A stretch of DNA of 64,000 nt from Hymenobacter siberiensis (GTDB lineage Bacteria; Bacteroidota; Bacteroidia; Cytophagales; Hymenobacteraceae). Positions within the stretch are counted from its first letter, which is position 1; every line of letters begins with the position of its first letter. The position numbers were made by a program, and so were the translations under genes. The notes under the pieces were generated by a model that had not been told where the DNA came from, ran no database searches, and was given only the letters and a program-made list of their open reading frames with translations. This document shows positions 35,366 through 43,919 of this stretch, one piece after another. The DNA lies in NCBI RefSeq assembly GCF_018967865.2, contig NZ_JAHLZY020000001.1:4464001-4528000 (forward strand). The letters run 5' to 3'.

Positions 35366-36115
35366 CTAATTATTCTGCAAAACGAAAGCTTTGAGCTTCT
35401 GGTCGTTGTTCAGGCTTCCATTGGTGCCGCTCACCAGTACGGTGTAGCTTTTACCGGCTTCATAGTTTTTGGTGCCCGTGCCGGCACCCGTACCATCACC
35501 CACTTGGGCGATGGTGGTGCCATTTGCATCAAGAATGGAGAGACTGTAGGTATTGGCCGTTACGTTCACGAATGGCGAAGCAACGCTGGCACCAACATTA
35601 CTCACCACATCGGCAACTACCGGCCCGTTAACCGTGGTGGTGATTTGCGATAACCGAATGGGGTTGGTAACGCTCTGGCCCAAATTGATAACCCGGATGC
35701 GGGCTTTGGTGGCATCCGTAATGGTCAGGTCATCGGGGAAGATCAAGCCGCCTACCACCGAGGAAGACTGCGCGGGCGCAGCTACAAACGTGTAGTTTTT
35801 GTCTTTATCGAGCGCAAGTGACTGCGTAAAAGCCACCTGCCCGCTTGCAGTCACCTGCAAAGGCCGCGCACCGGTCTGGATGGTCTGGTAGCCCCCGCTG
35901 CTGGCGCCATAAGCCAGCGAAGCTTTCTCTGAGTTATCAATCAGGAACTTCAGCGTGGTGGGCGCAACGTGGGAGGCAGCATTGATGAATACAATTTTTC
36001 CGGTATCTGCAGCCGGTGTTGGCGTGGGCGTGTCGCTCTTGCTACACGCGGCCAGCAGCAGCGTAGCCGGCAAAATAGCCTGAATAGCGCGGCGAAATAC
36101 GAGGGATGTTTTCAT
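35366..36115 (-). CDS. DUF4397 domain lipoprotein
   Basis: A 249-residue lipoprotein (signal AILPATLLLAAC, then SKSDTPTPTP linker). The mature part fits DUF4397: GKIVFINAASHVAPTTLKFL, IDNSEKASLAYGASSGGYQ, VTASGQVAFTQSLALDKDKN and YTFVAAPAQ. It then has ARIRVINLGQS and SYTVLVSGTNGS. These proteins are exported in Bacteroidota, fold as two beta sandwiches and have no known activity. A hairpin terminator follows. Confidence 0.88.
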   Translation of the reverse strand: MKTSLVFRRAIQAILPATLLLAACSKSDTPTPTPAADTGKIVFINAASHVAPTTLKFLIDNSEKASLAYGASSGGYQTIQTGARPLQVTASGQVAFTQSLALDKDKNYTFVAAPAQSSSVVGGLIFPDDLTITDATKARIRVINLGQSVTNPIRLSQITTTVNGPVVADVVSNVGASVASPFVNVTANTYSLSILDANGTTIAQVGDGTGAGTGTKNYEAGKSYTVLVSGTNGSLNNDQKLKAFVLQNN

Positions 36116-36257
36116 GGAAAAAAGTCGGTTGGATGGTAAAGTACGCGGCCGAGCGGATGATTAGCCGGCTCGGCCTGAACGTGTGACACCCTGGGTTTGT
36201 TGGGTTGGCGGCCAGAAAATATTGCGCGCCCGGTCTTTCCAGCCTTCTAAGCATCAT

Positions 36258-36265
36258 TATATTTG
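36258..36265 (+). promoter_or_regulatory. -7 promoter box, possibly leaderless transcript
   Basis: TATATTTG matches TAnnTTTG and ends five bases before the ATG at 36271. No -33 TTTG is visible at normal spacing. If used, the mRNA would have almost no leader. Confidence 0.4.
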
Positions 36266-36270
36266 TTACT

Positions 36271-36882
36271 ATGCACGAAATCAACCAGCTGCGCCCAGTT
36301 AATTGGCAGCTCCATGGCGCAGCCACTATTATCCTATCCGTTAACCTATTAGCTCCTGCGTTGGCCCAGCAAGTCCCTGGCAGCGTTCGCCTCCTACCCG
36401 AAGATGAGGCCCGTGGCCTGGGTGGCCCCCAGCACAATTTTGATTTCCTGCCCCCCGGGGCCAGCAGCGACAATTACCAGACGGCCGGCTTCTTCGGCCA
36501 AAAGCTCCGCCCCTACCTGGCCGGCAATACCGCCGCCCTGGCCCACCTCAACGAATACCGCCGCCAGAAGACTTTTTTTCTGATTGACCGCCTCGTGGCC
36601 GTCGGGTCATTCAGCCTCTATGGCGAGCAGATTCTGGGCAACGGCGACCGGCAATACTTCAACTCGACGCAGCAGATTGCCGTTGGAGTATTCGTTACTA
36701 GCCTGCTGGCCACGGTTTTCATCAACCGCAACACCAACTCGCACCTGCAGCGGGCGGTCAAATCCTATAATAACAATGTAGTTCACGGCGGCATCTGGCA
36801 GCGCCTGCAGCCGGCCGCCATGGGCTTTGCGGCCGCATCCACCGGCCAGCCCCTACTTTCGCTGCGCTGGGCGTTGCGCTAA
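36271..36882 (+). CDS. hypothetical exported protein
   Basis: A 203-residue protein from the ATG at 36271. A signal peptide-like stretch (HGAATIILSVNLLAPALAQQ) is followed by a middle part with NEYRRQKTFFLIDRLVAVGS, FSLYGEQILGNGDRQYFNS and a second hydrophobic segment (IAVGVFVTSLLATVFINRNT). Asparagine/histidine-rich NSHLQRAVKSYNNNVVHGG precedes the end. Such short exported proteins are common in Hymenobacter-like genomes. I do not recognise the family. Confidence 0.65.
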   Translation: MHEINQLRPVNWQLHGAATIILSVNLLAPALAQQVPGSVRLLPEDEARGLGGPQHNFDFLPPGASSDNYQTAGFFGQKLRPYLAGNTAALAHLNEYRRQKTFFLIDRLVAVGSFSLYGEQILGNGDRQYFNSTQQIAVGVFVTSLLATVFINRNTNSHLQRAVKSYNNNVVHGGIWQRLQPAAMGFAAASTGQPLLSLRWALR

Positions 36883-36911
36883 GTGCTACTTTTTCCCGTA
36901 TAAGGTCATCC

Positions 36912-38123
36912 ATGGACTACCCCTTGCCCGAAGCGGCCCGGCGGTACGTGGCCGCGCACCTGCACGACGACCCCGCCCACCTGGCCCTCCAAGCCCGCCG
37001 CCACCCCGGCCTCCCCGTTCCTGAACTGGTGCGCCAGATTCAGGCCCGCCAAAAAGCCCGCGCCAAGCTCCCCGCCTGGGCCGATAACCTGGAACTGATT
37101 TTCCCGCCCGCCCTATCCGTCGAGCAGGCGTCGTCGGCCCGCACGGCGGCTTTCAAGGCCAATCTGGTCGACGGGCAGCGCCTGGCCGACCTCACCGGCG
37201 GCTTCGGGGCCGACTCGGCCGCCTTTGCCGCCCGCGTGGCGCAGGTCGACTACGTGGAGCGCGACCCCGCGCTGGCGGAAGTAGTGCGCTATAATTTCGG
37301 CAAGCTCGGTATTGATAATGTGACCATTAATGCCGCCGATGCGGTGGCATTTCTGAAAAGCACGCCGCATCATTACGACTGGCTCTACCTCGACCCGGCC
37401 CGGCGCGACACCGCCGCCCGCAAGATTTTCCTACTGCGCGACTGCGAGCCCGACGTAGCGAAGCTGTTGCCCCTGCTGCTGCACAAGGCCGATAAGGTGC
37501 TACTCAAAACCTCGCCCATGCTTGATATTGAGCACGCGGTGCAGGGCCTGGCCCATGTGCGCCGCCTCTGGGTAGTGGCCGTGGATAATGAGGTCAAGGA
37601 AGTGCTCTACGAGCTGGGTCAGGAGCCCGCCGTAGACCCCGAGCGCTATGCCCTGAACCTGCGCCGCGACGGCACCCAGCAGGAATTCCGCCTCAACCGT
37701 GCCCGCGAGGCCCGCGCCATCCCCCGCTACGCCGAGGCCCAGCAGTACCTCTACGAGCCCAACGCGGCCGTGCTCAAGGCGGGCGCATTCCGCAGCATCG
37801 GCACGGCGTTCGAGCTGCTCAAGCTGCACCAGCACAGCCACCTTTATACCTCTGATGTGTTGCGGGCCGATTTTCCGGGCCGGGTCTTCAAAATCCTGGC
37901 CGTGGAAAAGGCCGATGGCGCAGCCCTCAAAGCCCACCTGGGGCCAGAGGCGCGCGCCCACGTCACCACCCGCAATTTCCCGGATTCGGTGGCCGATTTC
38001 CGCCGGCGCACCGGCATCCGCGAGGGCGGCGAAGTTTACCTGTTTGCTACCACCGACCTACGCAGCCGGCCAGTGGTGCTGGTGTGCGAAAAGCTCACGC
38101 CCCCGGTGAATGGCTTGGCCTGA
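36912..38123 (+). CDS. class I SAM-dependent methyltransferase with THUMP-like domain
   Basis: A cytoplasmic protein of 403 residues. The Rossmann methyltransferase core (about residues 85-230) has the SAM loop LADLTGGFGADSAAFAA, the acidic end VDYVERDPAL and YLDPARRD, a DPPY-like motif IV. The C-terminal third (from KAGAFRSIGTAFELLKLHQH) fits the THUMP-like domain family and ends with VLVCEKLTPP. Relatives are thought to methylate RNA, but the target is unknown. It begins 29 bases after the preceding hypothetical gene. Confidence 0.87.
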   Translation: MDYPLPEAARRYVAAHLHDDPAHLALQARRHPGLPVPELVRQIQARQKARAKLPAWADNLELIFPPALSVEQASSARTAAFKANLVDGQRLADLTGGFGADSAAFAARVAQVDYVERDPALAEVVRYNFGKLGIDNVTINAADAVAFLKSTPHHYDWLYLDPARRDTAARKIFLLRDCEPDVAKLLPLLLHKADKVLLKTSPMLDIEHAVQGLAHVRRLWVVAVDNEVKEVLYELGQEPAVDPERYALNLRRDGTQQEFRLNRAREARAIPRYAEAQQYLYEPNAAVLKAGAFRSIGTAFELLKLHQHSHLYTSDVLRADFPGRVFKILAVEKADGAALKAHLGPEARAHVTTRNFPDSVADFRRRTGIREGGEVYLFATTDLRSRPVVLVCEKLTPPVNGLA

Positions 38124-38442
38124 AACCGGGAGCTTCGTGCCACTTATTTAATCCAAGCCCTACATATTGAACCTTAGCCCCACCGGGGCGGCATATCGGT
38201 AGCAAATAGTGCAGAAAACGTAATTGAATCCCCGGTGGGGCGACACTCGTTGAACGAGTGTCGCCCCACCGGGGATTCAAAACAACCAAGTCCTTCACCT
38301 AACTACCGATATGCCACCCCGCTGGGGCTGACGCTCAACAATTCACCACTTCGATTAGCCAGCACAAAAGCCGCCTCAGCCGGTTGTGCCCCGTAGAGTA
38401 GTTGCGCAGTCAACGCAATGCTTTTAATTCAATAATTCAGCG
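38124..38442. other. intergenic region dominated by a nested repeat
   Basis: The gap of about 320 bases contains the 154-base nested palindrome at 38176-38329. I see no promoter match or reading frame in the remainder. Confidence 0.55.
38176..38329. repeat. nested palindromic repeat element
   Basis: The inner palindrome has perfect 28-base arms (38224-38251 and 38253-38280) around one base. The outer arms 38176-38202 and 38303-38329 match at 25 of 27 positions and begin AGCCCCACCGGGG with TATCGGTAG at their inner end. The whole element is 154 bases. Confidence 0.9.
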
Positions 38443-39177
38443 ATGCGTTTTACAGATAAAGTGTGCCTGGTAACGGGTGGAACCTCCGGCATCGGCCGGG
38501 CCTGCTGCGTGCGGCTGGGAGCCGAGGGCGGCACCGTAATAGCCCTGGGCCGCGACAAAGCCGAGGGCGCCGAAACCGTGCGCCTCATCACCAAAGCCGG
38601 CGGCAAGGCCCTGTTTATAGCCTGCGAGCTGAGCAAGCCCCGCGCCATTACCGCCACCGTGAACAAAGTACTGGCCAGGTATCACCGCATCGACGTGCTG
38701 GTGTGCAACGCGGCCATGATGACCTTTGACCACCTCGTAGACCTGCCACTGACGCAGTGGGACCTGCTGATGCTGGTGAACCTGCGTTCGCTGGCCCAAC
38801 TCACCCAGCTTTGCCTGCCGCATATGCCGGCCGGCAGCTCCATCGTGGCCATCAGCTCGGTGCACGCCCACCAAACCACGGCCAACGTAGTGCCCTACGC
38901 CACCAGCAAAGGTGCCCTCGAAGCCTTCGTGCGCGGCATGAGCCTGGAGCTCGACCGCAAGCAGACCCGCATCAATGCCGTAGCCCCCGGAGCCGTAGAC
39001 ACGCCCATGCTCTGGAGCAACCCCAATGTGAAAAACGGCACCGAAAAAATCGATGAAGCCGCCGTGGGCACCCCCGAGGAACTGGCCGCCGCCATTGCCT
39101 TCATGGCCTCATCAGAAGCCAGCTTTGTGCACGGCACCACGCTGGTGGTGGACGGCGGCCGGCTGGCGCAGCTATAA
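38443..39177 (+). CDS. SDR family oxidoreductase
   Basis: A classical short-chain dehydrogenase of 244 residues with an NAD(P)-binding loop (CLVTGGTSGIGRACC), the NAA motif (VLVCNAAMM), the catalytic serine (VAISSVHAHQTT) and the YxxxK pair (PYATSKGALEAF). The end VHGTTLVVDGGRLAQL is typical of the family. The basic residue after the loop and GRDK after the second strand hint at NADP preference. The substrate is unknown. Confidence 0.9.
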   Translation: MRFTDKVCLVTGGTSGIGRACCVRLGAEGGTVIALGRDKAEGAETVRLITKAGGKALFIACELSKPRAITATVNKVLARYHRIDVLVCNAAMMTFDHLVDLPLTQWDLLMLVNLRSLAQLTQLCLPHMPAGSSIVAISSVHAHQTTANVVPYATSKGALEAFVRGMSLELDRKQTRINAVAPGAVDTPMLWSNPNVKNGTEKIDEAAVGTPEELAAAIAFMASSEASFVHGTTLVVDGGRLAQL

Positions 39178-39282
39178 TACCGCCGCTCAGTAGGCCCAAC
39201 TACGGCTTCTGTTTCCCGTTGCCTGCTGACCCCTACTGCATTTCCCCGGCAACTGCATAACCACCAATAGCCCGAATTTCCG

Positions 39283-39290
39283 TACTTTTG
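39283..39290 (+). promoter_or_regulatory. -7 promoter box for metK
   Basis: TACTTTTG matches TAnnTTTG, 73 bases before the metK ATG. No clear -33 box is seen. Confidence 0.45.
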
Positions 39291-39363
39291 CGTCGCGCCC
39301 GCCTGCCGGTTTCGGCTTGGCGGGCGCACTTCGTTTCTATCTTCCGCTCTTTTCGCGCACTCA

Positions 39364-40629
39364 ATGCCCTATCTGTTCACTTCCGAATCGGTTTCGGAAG
39401 GCCATCCCGATAAAGTTGCCGACCAGATTTCCGACGCCATCCTCGATGAGTATTTGCGCCAGGACCCCACTGCCAAAGTAGCCTGTGAAACCCTCGTAAC
39501 GACCGATTTTGCCCTCGTAGCCGGCGAAATTAAGTCCACAGCCCACGTCGATGCCGAGCCCATCATCCGCGAAACCATTCGCCGCATTGGCTACAACAAG
39601 CCGGAGTATCTTTTCAACGCCGACACCTGCGAGGTGATGAACCGCCTGCACGAGCAGTCGCCCGACATCAACCAGGGCGTGGAGCGCGCCAAGGATGAAG
39701 ACCAGGGCGCCGGCGACCAGGGCATGATGTTCGGCTACGCCAGCCACGAAACGGCCAACTACATGCCGCTGGCCCTTGACCTCTCGCACCGCCTGCTGCA
39801 GGAGCTGGCCGCCATCCGGCGCGAAGGCACGGTCATGCCTTACCTGCGCCCCGACGCCAAGAGCCAGGTAACCATCCGTTACTCGGACGACCACAAGCCC
39901 GAGGCCATCGATACCATCGTCATCAGCACCCAGCACGACGAGTTTGATGCCTCCGAGAGCGTGATGCTGGACAAAATCAAAGCCGATGTGCTGGCCATTC
40001 TTATCCCGCGCGTGAAAGCCGGCTTGAGCGCCGATGCCCAGGCGCTGTTTACCGATAAAATCACCTACCACATCAACCCCACGGGCAAGTTCGTCATCGG
40101 TGGTCCCCACGGCGATTCCGGCCTCACCGGCCGCAAAATCATCGTGGATACCTACGGCGGCAAGGGCGCGCACGGTGGCGGCGCCTTCTCCGGCAAAGAC
40201 TCCTCCAAAGTAGACCGTTCGGCGGCTTACGCGGCCCGCCACATTGCCAAAAACCTGGTGGCCGCCGGCGTGGCCGACCAAGTGCTGGTGCAAGTAGCCT
40301 ACGCCATCGGCGTGGCCCAGCCCGTGGGCGTATTTGTGACCACCTACGGCACCATCAAGGTGAAAAACGCTGCAGGCCAGCCCCTCTCCGACGGCGAAGT
40401 AGCCGAGAAAGTAAATAAGCTGTTCGACCTGCGCCCCTACGCCATCGTGAAGCGCTTCGGCTTGCAAAACCCCATCTTCGCCCAGTCGGCGGCTTACGGC
40501 CACATGGGCCGCCAGCCCGGCACGGTGGACGTAGTGATGCCCAACGGCGAGAAGAAAACCTTCGAAACCTTCACCTGGGAAAAGCTCGACTACGTGCCCC
40601 AGATTAAGGCCGAGTTTGGACTCAATTAG
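39364..40629 (+). CDS. metK: S-adenosylmethionine synthetase
   Basis: A cytoplasmic enzyme of 421 residues that makes S-adenosylmethionine from methionine and ATP. Motifs include SVSEGHPDKVADQISDA, GAGDQGMMFGYASHET, and the phosphate loop GGGAFSGKDSSKVDRSAAYA, all intact. The length is slightly above the usual 380-400 residues, with extra residues in the middle (RPDAKSQVTIRYSDDHKPEA). A 5' leader of about 60 bases precedes the ATG, but I do not see a convincing SAM-riboswitch fold in it. Its partner ahcY is 4 kb upstream on the other strand. Confidence 0.97.
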   Translation: MPYLFTSESVSEGHPDKVADQISDAILDEYLRQDPTAKVACETLVTTDFALVAGEIKSTAHVDAEPIIRETIRRIGYNKPEYLFNADTCEVMNRLHEQSPDINQGVERAKDEDQGAGDQGMMFGYASHETANYMPLALDLSHRLLQELAAIRREGTVMPYLRPDAKSQVTIRYSDDHKPEAIDTIVISTQHDEFDASESVMLDKIKADVLAILIPRVKAGLSADAQALFTDKITYHINPTGKFVIGGPHGDSGLTGRKIIVDTYGGKGAHGGGAFSGKDSSKVDRSAAYAARHIAKNLVAAGVADQVLVQVAYAIGVAQPVGVFVTTYGTIKVKNAAGQPLSDGEVAEKVNKLFDLRPYAIVKRFGLQNPIFAQSAAYGHMGRQPGTVDVVMPNGEKKTFETFTWEKLDYVPQIKAEFGLN

Positions 40630-40765
40630 CTGTTAGCCCTTCGCTTATAGCTTTTAGCCGTTAGCTTTTGAGCCAAACGCTGAAAAGCCCCGCCTGACAA
40701 AATCAAGCGGGGCTTTTCAGCGTTTGGCTTAAAAGCTAACGGCTAAAAGCGAAGAGCTAACAGCT
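40628..40765. repeat. long inverted repeat with central terminator
   Basis: Arms 40628-40693 and 40707-40765 are nearly complementary over about 60 bases, with the core AAAAGCCCCGC/GCGGGGCTTTT at the loop. Outer parts consist of repeats of AGCTGTTAGC, TTTTAGCCGTTAGC. It separates the convergent metK and hpf. Confidence 0.88.
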
Positions 40766-40770
40766 GAAAT

Positions 40771-41070
40771 TTAGTGCGTCAGCGTTTTCTCTTTGTGCTT
40801 CGTAATCTGGCGGCGCAGGCTATCAGTAGCGGCATCGGCGGCGGCTTCGAAGGAAGCAGCATCTTCCGTACTGAACAGGATGTTGCCGGGCACCAGCAGC
40901 TTTATCTCGATGGTTTTGTTGTCAATACCATCTTTATTGTTGAGGCGCATAATGACTTCGCCTTCGGTAACCTTGTCATAAAAAGTTTCCAGCTTATTCA
41001 AGCGTTGCTGAACAAAATCAAGCAATTTCTGGTCGGCGTCGAAGTGCACCGAATGCATCTGAATTTTCAT
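40771..41070 (-). CDS. hpf: ribosome hibernation promoting factor, short form
   Basis: A 99-residue RaiA/HPF protein that binds the 30S decoding region and stabilises idle ribosomes. The fold pattern is complete: KIQMHSVHFDADQKLLDFVQ, the acidic strand TEGEVIMRLNNKDGIDNK, TIEIKLLVPGNILFSTED, and the last helix AAADAATDSLRRQITKHKEK. There is no long C-terminal dimerisation domain, so it is the short form. It follows a tyrosine recombinase and rpsU on the same strand, a Bacteroidota arrangement that links it to translation. Confidence 0.95.
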   Translation of the reverse strand: MKIQMHSVHFDADQKLLDFVQQRLNKLETFYDKVTEGEVIMRLNNKDGIDNKTIEIKLLVPGNILFSTEDAASFEAAADAATDSLRRQITKHKEKTLTH

Positions 41071-41108
41071 AAAGCGGGTGATTTAGAGGTAAAAGGGTAA
41101 CACAAAAC

Positions 41109-41987
41109 TCAGGCCCGTGGGTGGGCCTGTTTAAATACGGATTTCAGGCGGTCGACAGACAAGTGCGTGTACACCTGCGTGGCCGCCAGACTGGCATGGC
41201 CCAGCAACTCTTTAATGGAATTCAGGTCGGCACCCTTGCCCAGTAGGTGCGTGGCAAAGGCGTGGCGCAACGCGTGCGGGTGCTGCTGCGCGCCAGAAGT
41301 AGTAATCTGGCTCAGGTAGCGCTTCACGGTACGGTACACGAACTTTTCGTACATGGCCTCGCCCTTGTCGGTGAGCAGCAGCGGGCCGCCGGCGGCGCCG
41401 AACTCATGCGCCCGCCGGGCCTGGTAGCGCTCTATCACGAGCTTCAGTGTGGGGTTGAGGGGCACAAGGCGCTGCTTATTACCCTTGCCGGTTACGCGCA
41501 CGGTGCTGGCCCCCAAGCTCACATCATCGGCATGAATGCCGATGAGCTCCGAAAGGCGAATGCCCGTGCCGTATAGCATTTCAAGCACCAGTTGGTCGCG
41601 CTGGCCGGCAAAGTCATCTCCAAACTCGAAGGTATTCAGCAAGCCGTTCAGCGCCTCTTCGGGCACGAATTCGGGCAGCTTCTTCGCCATTTTGGGGGCC
41701 GTGATGCGCAGCATGGGGTTGGCCTCGATGCGGCCGGTGCGCAGCAGGAACTTGTAGTATGAGCGCAGGCAGGCCACTTTGCGGTTCACGGTGCGCGGGT
41801 CCAGATTTTCCTGCATCAGCTCCACCACCCAGCCCCGGATGAGCGGGTGCGTGGCCTGGGCGGGGTCGGCCAGCTCGTAGGCCGATTTCAGGTAGGCGGC
41901 AAACTGGCCCAGGTCCGTTTGGTACGACACCAGCGTATGCGGACTATAGCGCCGCTCAAAGCGCAAAAAACCGAGAAAAGCATCCAT
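41109..41987 (-). CDS. XerC/XerD-type tyrosine recombinase
   Basis: A 292-residue site-specific recombinase probably resolving chromosome dimers. I prefer the ATG at 41987, which gives MDAFLGFLRFERRYSPHTLV, the standard SAM-like N-terminal domain start. The catalytic residues are visible: arginine in YGTGIRLSELIG, lysine in VTGKGNKQRLVP, HxxR in PHALRHAFATHL, histidine in ELLGHASLAATQ, and the nucleophile tyrosine in VYTHLS. Its place between rpsU and hpf argues for a housekeeping Xer enzyme and not a phage integrase. It could be named xerC or xerD; I cannot decide. Confidence 0.92.
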   Translation of the reverse strand: MDAFLGFLRFERRYSPHTLVSYQTDLGQFAAYLKSAYELADPAQATHPLIRGWVVELMQENLDPRTVNRKVACLRSYYKFLLRTGRIEANPMLRITAPKMAKKLPEFVPEEALNGLLNTFEFGDDFAGQRDQLVLEMLYGTGIRLSELIGIHADDVSLGASTVRVTGKGNKQRLVPLNPTLKLVIERYQARRAHEFGAAGGPLLLTDKGEAMYEKFVYRTVKRYLSQITTSGAQQHPHALRHAFATHLLGKGADLNSIKELLGHASLAATQVYTHLSVDRLKSVFKQAHPRA

Positions 41988-42076
41988 ACCAACACCAAAA
42001 ATACCCGGCGGTGGGCCGGGCATCCAATGTAGCATTTTTTTATTTTACGCCAAGCTTTCCGTTCCTATATGGACGC

Positions 42077-42122
42077 GAAAAAACCGGCTAGCTTGCCAAT
42101 AAAGGCAAACCAGCCGGTTTTC
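42077..42122 (-). terminator. hairpin terminator after rpsU
   Basis: AACCGGCT (left) pairs with AGCCGGTT (right), with an inner TTGCC/GGCAA stem. On the minus strand a T run follows. It lies between rpsU and the recombinase gene and may limit readthrough. Confidence 0.8.
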
Positions 42123-42152
42123 AACAAAGCTAAACAACCGAAAAACTTCGGG

Positions 42153-42347
42153 CTATTCGCCGGGCTGGCCGTAGGTGGCGAGCTTGTAAACAGCCTTCTG
42201 CTTCATCTTGCGCTGGGTGATGCTGGGCTTCTGGAAAAAGGTGCGACGACGCAGCTCTTTCAGAACGCCGGTGCGCTCGAATTTCTTTTTGAAACGCTTC
42301 AGAGCGCGGTCAACCGATTCGTTGTCTTTGATTTGAATGATAATCAT
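42153..42347 (-). CDS. rpsU: 30S ribosomal protein S21
   Basis: A 64-residue basic ribosomal protein of the bS21 family, located on the 30S platform near the anti-Shine-Dalgarno region. It starts MIIIQIKDNESVDRALKRFK and continues KKFERTGVLKELRRRTFFQK, the expected pattern. In many Bacteroidota bS21 takes part in sequestering the 3' end of 16S rRNA, which fits the weak Shine-Dalgarno sequences here. A good promoter is just upstream. Confidence 0.97.
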   Translation of the reverse strand: MIIIQIKDNESVDRALKRFKKKFERTGVLKELRRRTFFQKPSITQRKMKQKAVYKLATYGQPGE

Positions 42348-42396
42348 ATCAGGGAATGAGGGAGATTTTCAGAGGGAGGCGGTATAAACCGGGCCG

Positions 42397-42427
42397 CAAA
42401 GATAATCACGGATTTATCGAATTCAAA
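42397..42427 (-). promoter_or_regulatory. promoter for rpsU
   Basis: On the minus strand TTTG (42427-42424), a 19-base spacer, and TATCTTTG (42404-42397) fit the Bacteroidota consensus well. The -33 box abuts a copy of the CACGGATTT repeat. The -7 box is 49 bases before the start codon. Confidence 0.7.
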
Positions 42428-42524
42428 CGGATTTCACGGATTTTGTAGTCGATTCATTTCCAACGCCTAGGCGAAAACGGCTGAACCGTACCTAAAACCC
42501 GCGAAACCCGCCAAAATTCACGGT

Positions 42525-43670
42525 TTACTTAAGCAGAGCGCGGGCAATCACCAGCTTCTGAATTTCGCTGGTACCCTCGCCGATGGTGCAAAGCTTGGCG
42601 TCACGGTAATATTTTTCGGCCGGGTAATCCTTGGTGTAGCCGTAGCCACCGAAGATTTGAACGCCTTCGTTGGCAGTGCGCACGCATACTTCCGAAGCGT
42701 AAAGTTTGGCCATGGCCGACTCCAGGTTCACGTTCAGGCCACGGTCCTTCATGTCGGCAGCGCGGTAGGTGAGCAGGCTGGCGGCTTCAATCTCGGTCGC
42801 CATATCGGCCAGCTTAAAGGCAATGCCCTGGAAGTTGCTGATGGGCTGGTTGAACTGGTGGCGCTCCTTGCTGTACTTGGTGGCGGCCTCCATAGCCCCC
42901 TGGGCGATGCCCAGGCTGAGGGCCGCAATGCTGATGCGACCGCCGTCGAGCACTTTCAAGCTTTGCACAAAGCCGTCGCCTACCTTACCAATGACGTTTT
43001 CCTTCGGCACTTTGCAGTCGGTAAAAATCAGCTCGGTGGTTTCGGAAGCGCGCATGCCCAGCTTGTCTTCCTTGCGGCCGGCCTCAAAGCCCGGCGTGCC
43101 GCGCTCAATGATGAAGGCCGTCATGCCGTGCGAGTCGCCCACTTCGCCAGTCCGCACGATAACCACGGCCACGTTGCCGGATTTGCCGTGCGTGATGAAG
43201 TTTTTTGCACCGTTGATAATGTAGTTTTCGCCGCTCTCGTCGAGCACGGCGGTGGTGCGCATGTTGCCGGCATCGGAGCCGGTGTTAGGCTCGGTGAGGC
43301 CCCAGGCGCCAATCCATTCGCCGGAGGCCAGCTTGGGCAGATATTTCTGCTTCTGCTCTTCAGAAGCATGCTGGAGGATGTGACCGGTGCAGAGCGAGTT
43401 GTGGGCCGCCATGCTCAGGCCAATACTGCCATCAATCTTGGACAGCTCGGCAATGGCCGTCACGTACTCGACGTAGCCAAAACCGGCTCCGCCGTACTCC
43501 TGGGGCACGAGCACGCCCATCAGGCCCAGCTCGCCGAGCTTGTGAAACACATGGATGGGAAACTCCTGGCTCTCATCCCATTTCATCATATCGGGCTTGA
43601 TGTGCTGGGCACCAAAGTCGCGCACCATCTGCGCTATCATGGTTTGGTTTTCGGTGGCTACGGCTTCCAT
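42525..43670 (-). CDS. acyl-CoA dehydrogenase
   Basis: A flavoenzyme of 381 residues that introduces the alpha-beta double bond in acyl-CoA during fatty acid oxidation. The ATG at 43670 gives the normal short N-terminus. Signatures are [20 protein letters not shown], the FAD loop [35 protein letters not shown] and the C-terminal [18 protein letters not shown] with the catalytic glutamate. It resembles short/medium-chain enzymes. No electron-transfer flavoprotein genes are adjacent. Confidence 0.95.
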   Translation of the reverse strand: MEAVATENQTMIAQMVRDFGAQHIKPDMMKWDESQEFPIHVFHKLGELGLMGVLVPQEYGGAGFGYVEYVTAIAELSKIDGSIGLSMAAHNSLCTGHILQHASEEQKQKYLPKLASGEWIGAWGLTEPNTGSDAGNMRTTAVLDESGENYIINGAKNFITHGKSGNVAVVIVRTGEVGDSHGMTAFIIERGTPGFEAGRKEDKLGMRASETTELIFTDCKVPKENVIGKVGDGFVQSLKVLDGGRISIAALSLGIAQGAMEAATKYSKERHQFNQPISNFQGIAFKLADMATEIEAASLLTYRAADMKDRGLNVNLESAMAKLYASEVCVRTANEGVQIFGGYGYTKDYPAEKYYRDAKLCTIGEGTSEIQKLVIARALLK

Positions 43671-43807
43671 GTAAAGGGAAATAAGGGTGGGATTTAAGAA
43701 AATATAAGGTAATGAGTACCCGAACGGCAGTTTAGCTGTTTTCGGTCCACGAAAGTACGATTCAGGCAGTTGACAATGGACAGGGTACAACCCATCATAA
43801 CCGCCTG

Positions 43808-43841
43808 TTGTTGAATAGGCGCGGTAAAAGCGTTACTTTTG
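43808..43841 (+). promoter_or_regulatory. promoter for the polysaccharide export genes
   Basis: TTG at 43811-43813 (and another at 43808-43810), a 20-base spacer and TACTTTTG at 43834-43841 match the Bacteroidota consensus. It lies 79 bases before the chosen start of the Wza-like gene. Confidence 0.7.
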
Positions 43842-43919
43842 AGGCTTTTTGGGGAGAATCTGTCTTGCGGGGCTAAAGTTTTTCCTGGTTTTTGTTTGAT
43901 TCAGCCCTAATTGGCCTTC

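Noticed and set aside
39291-39363. SAM riboswitch ahead of metK
   Set aside because: The leader is short and lacks the conserved stems and GAG-type core of the known classes; I could not draw a supporting fold.
41109-41987. Tyrosine recombinase as a sign of an integrated element
   Set aside because: It sits between rpsU and hpf as in other Bacteroidota, there is no attachment-site duplication or cargo, and the sequence fits housekeeping Xer enzymes.
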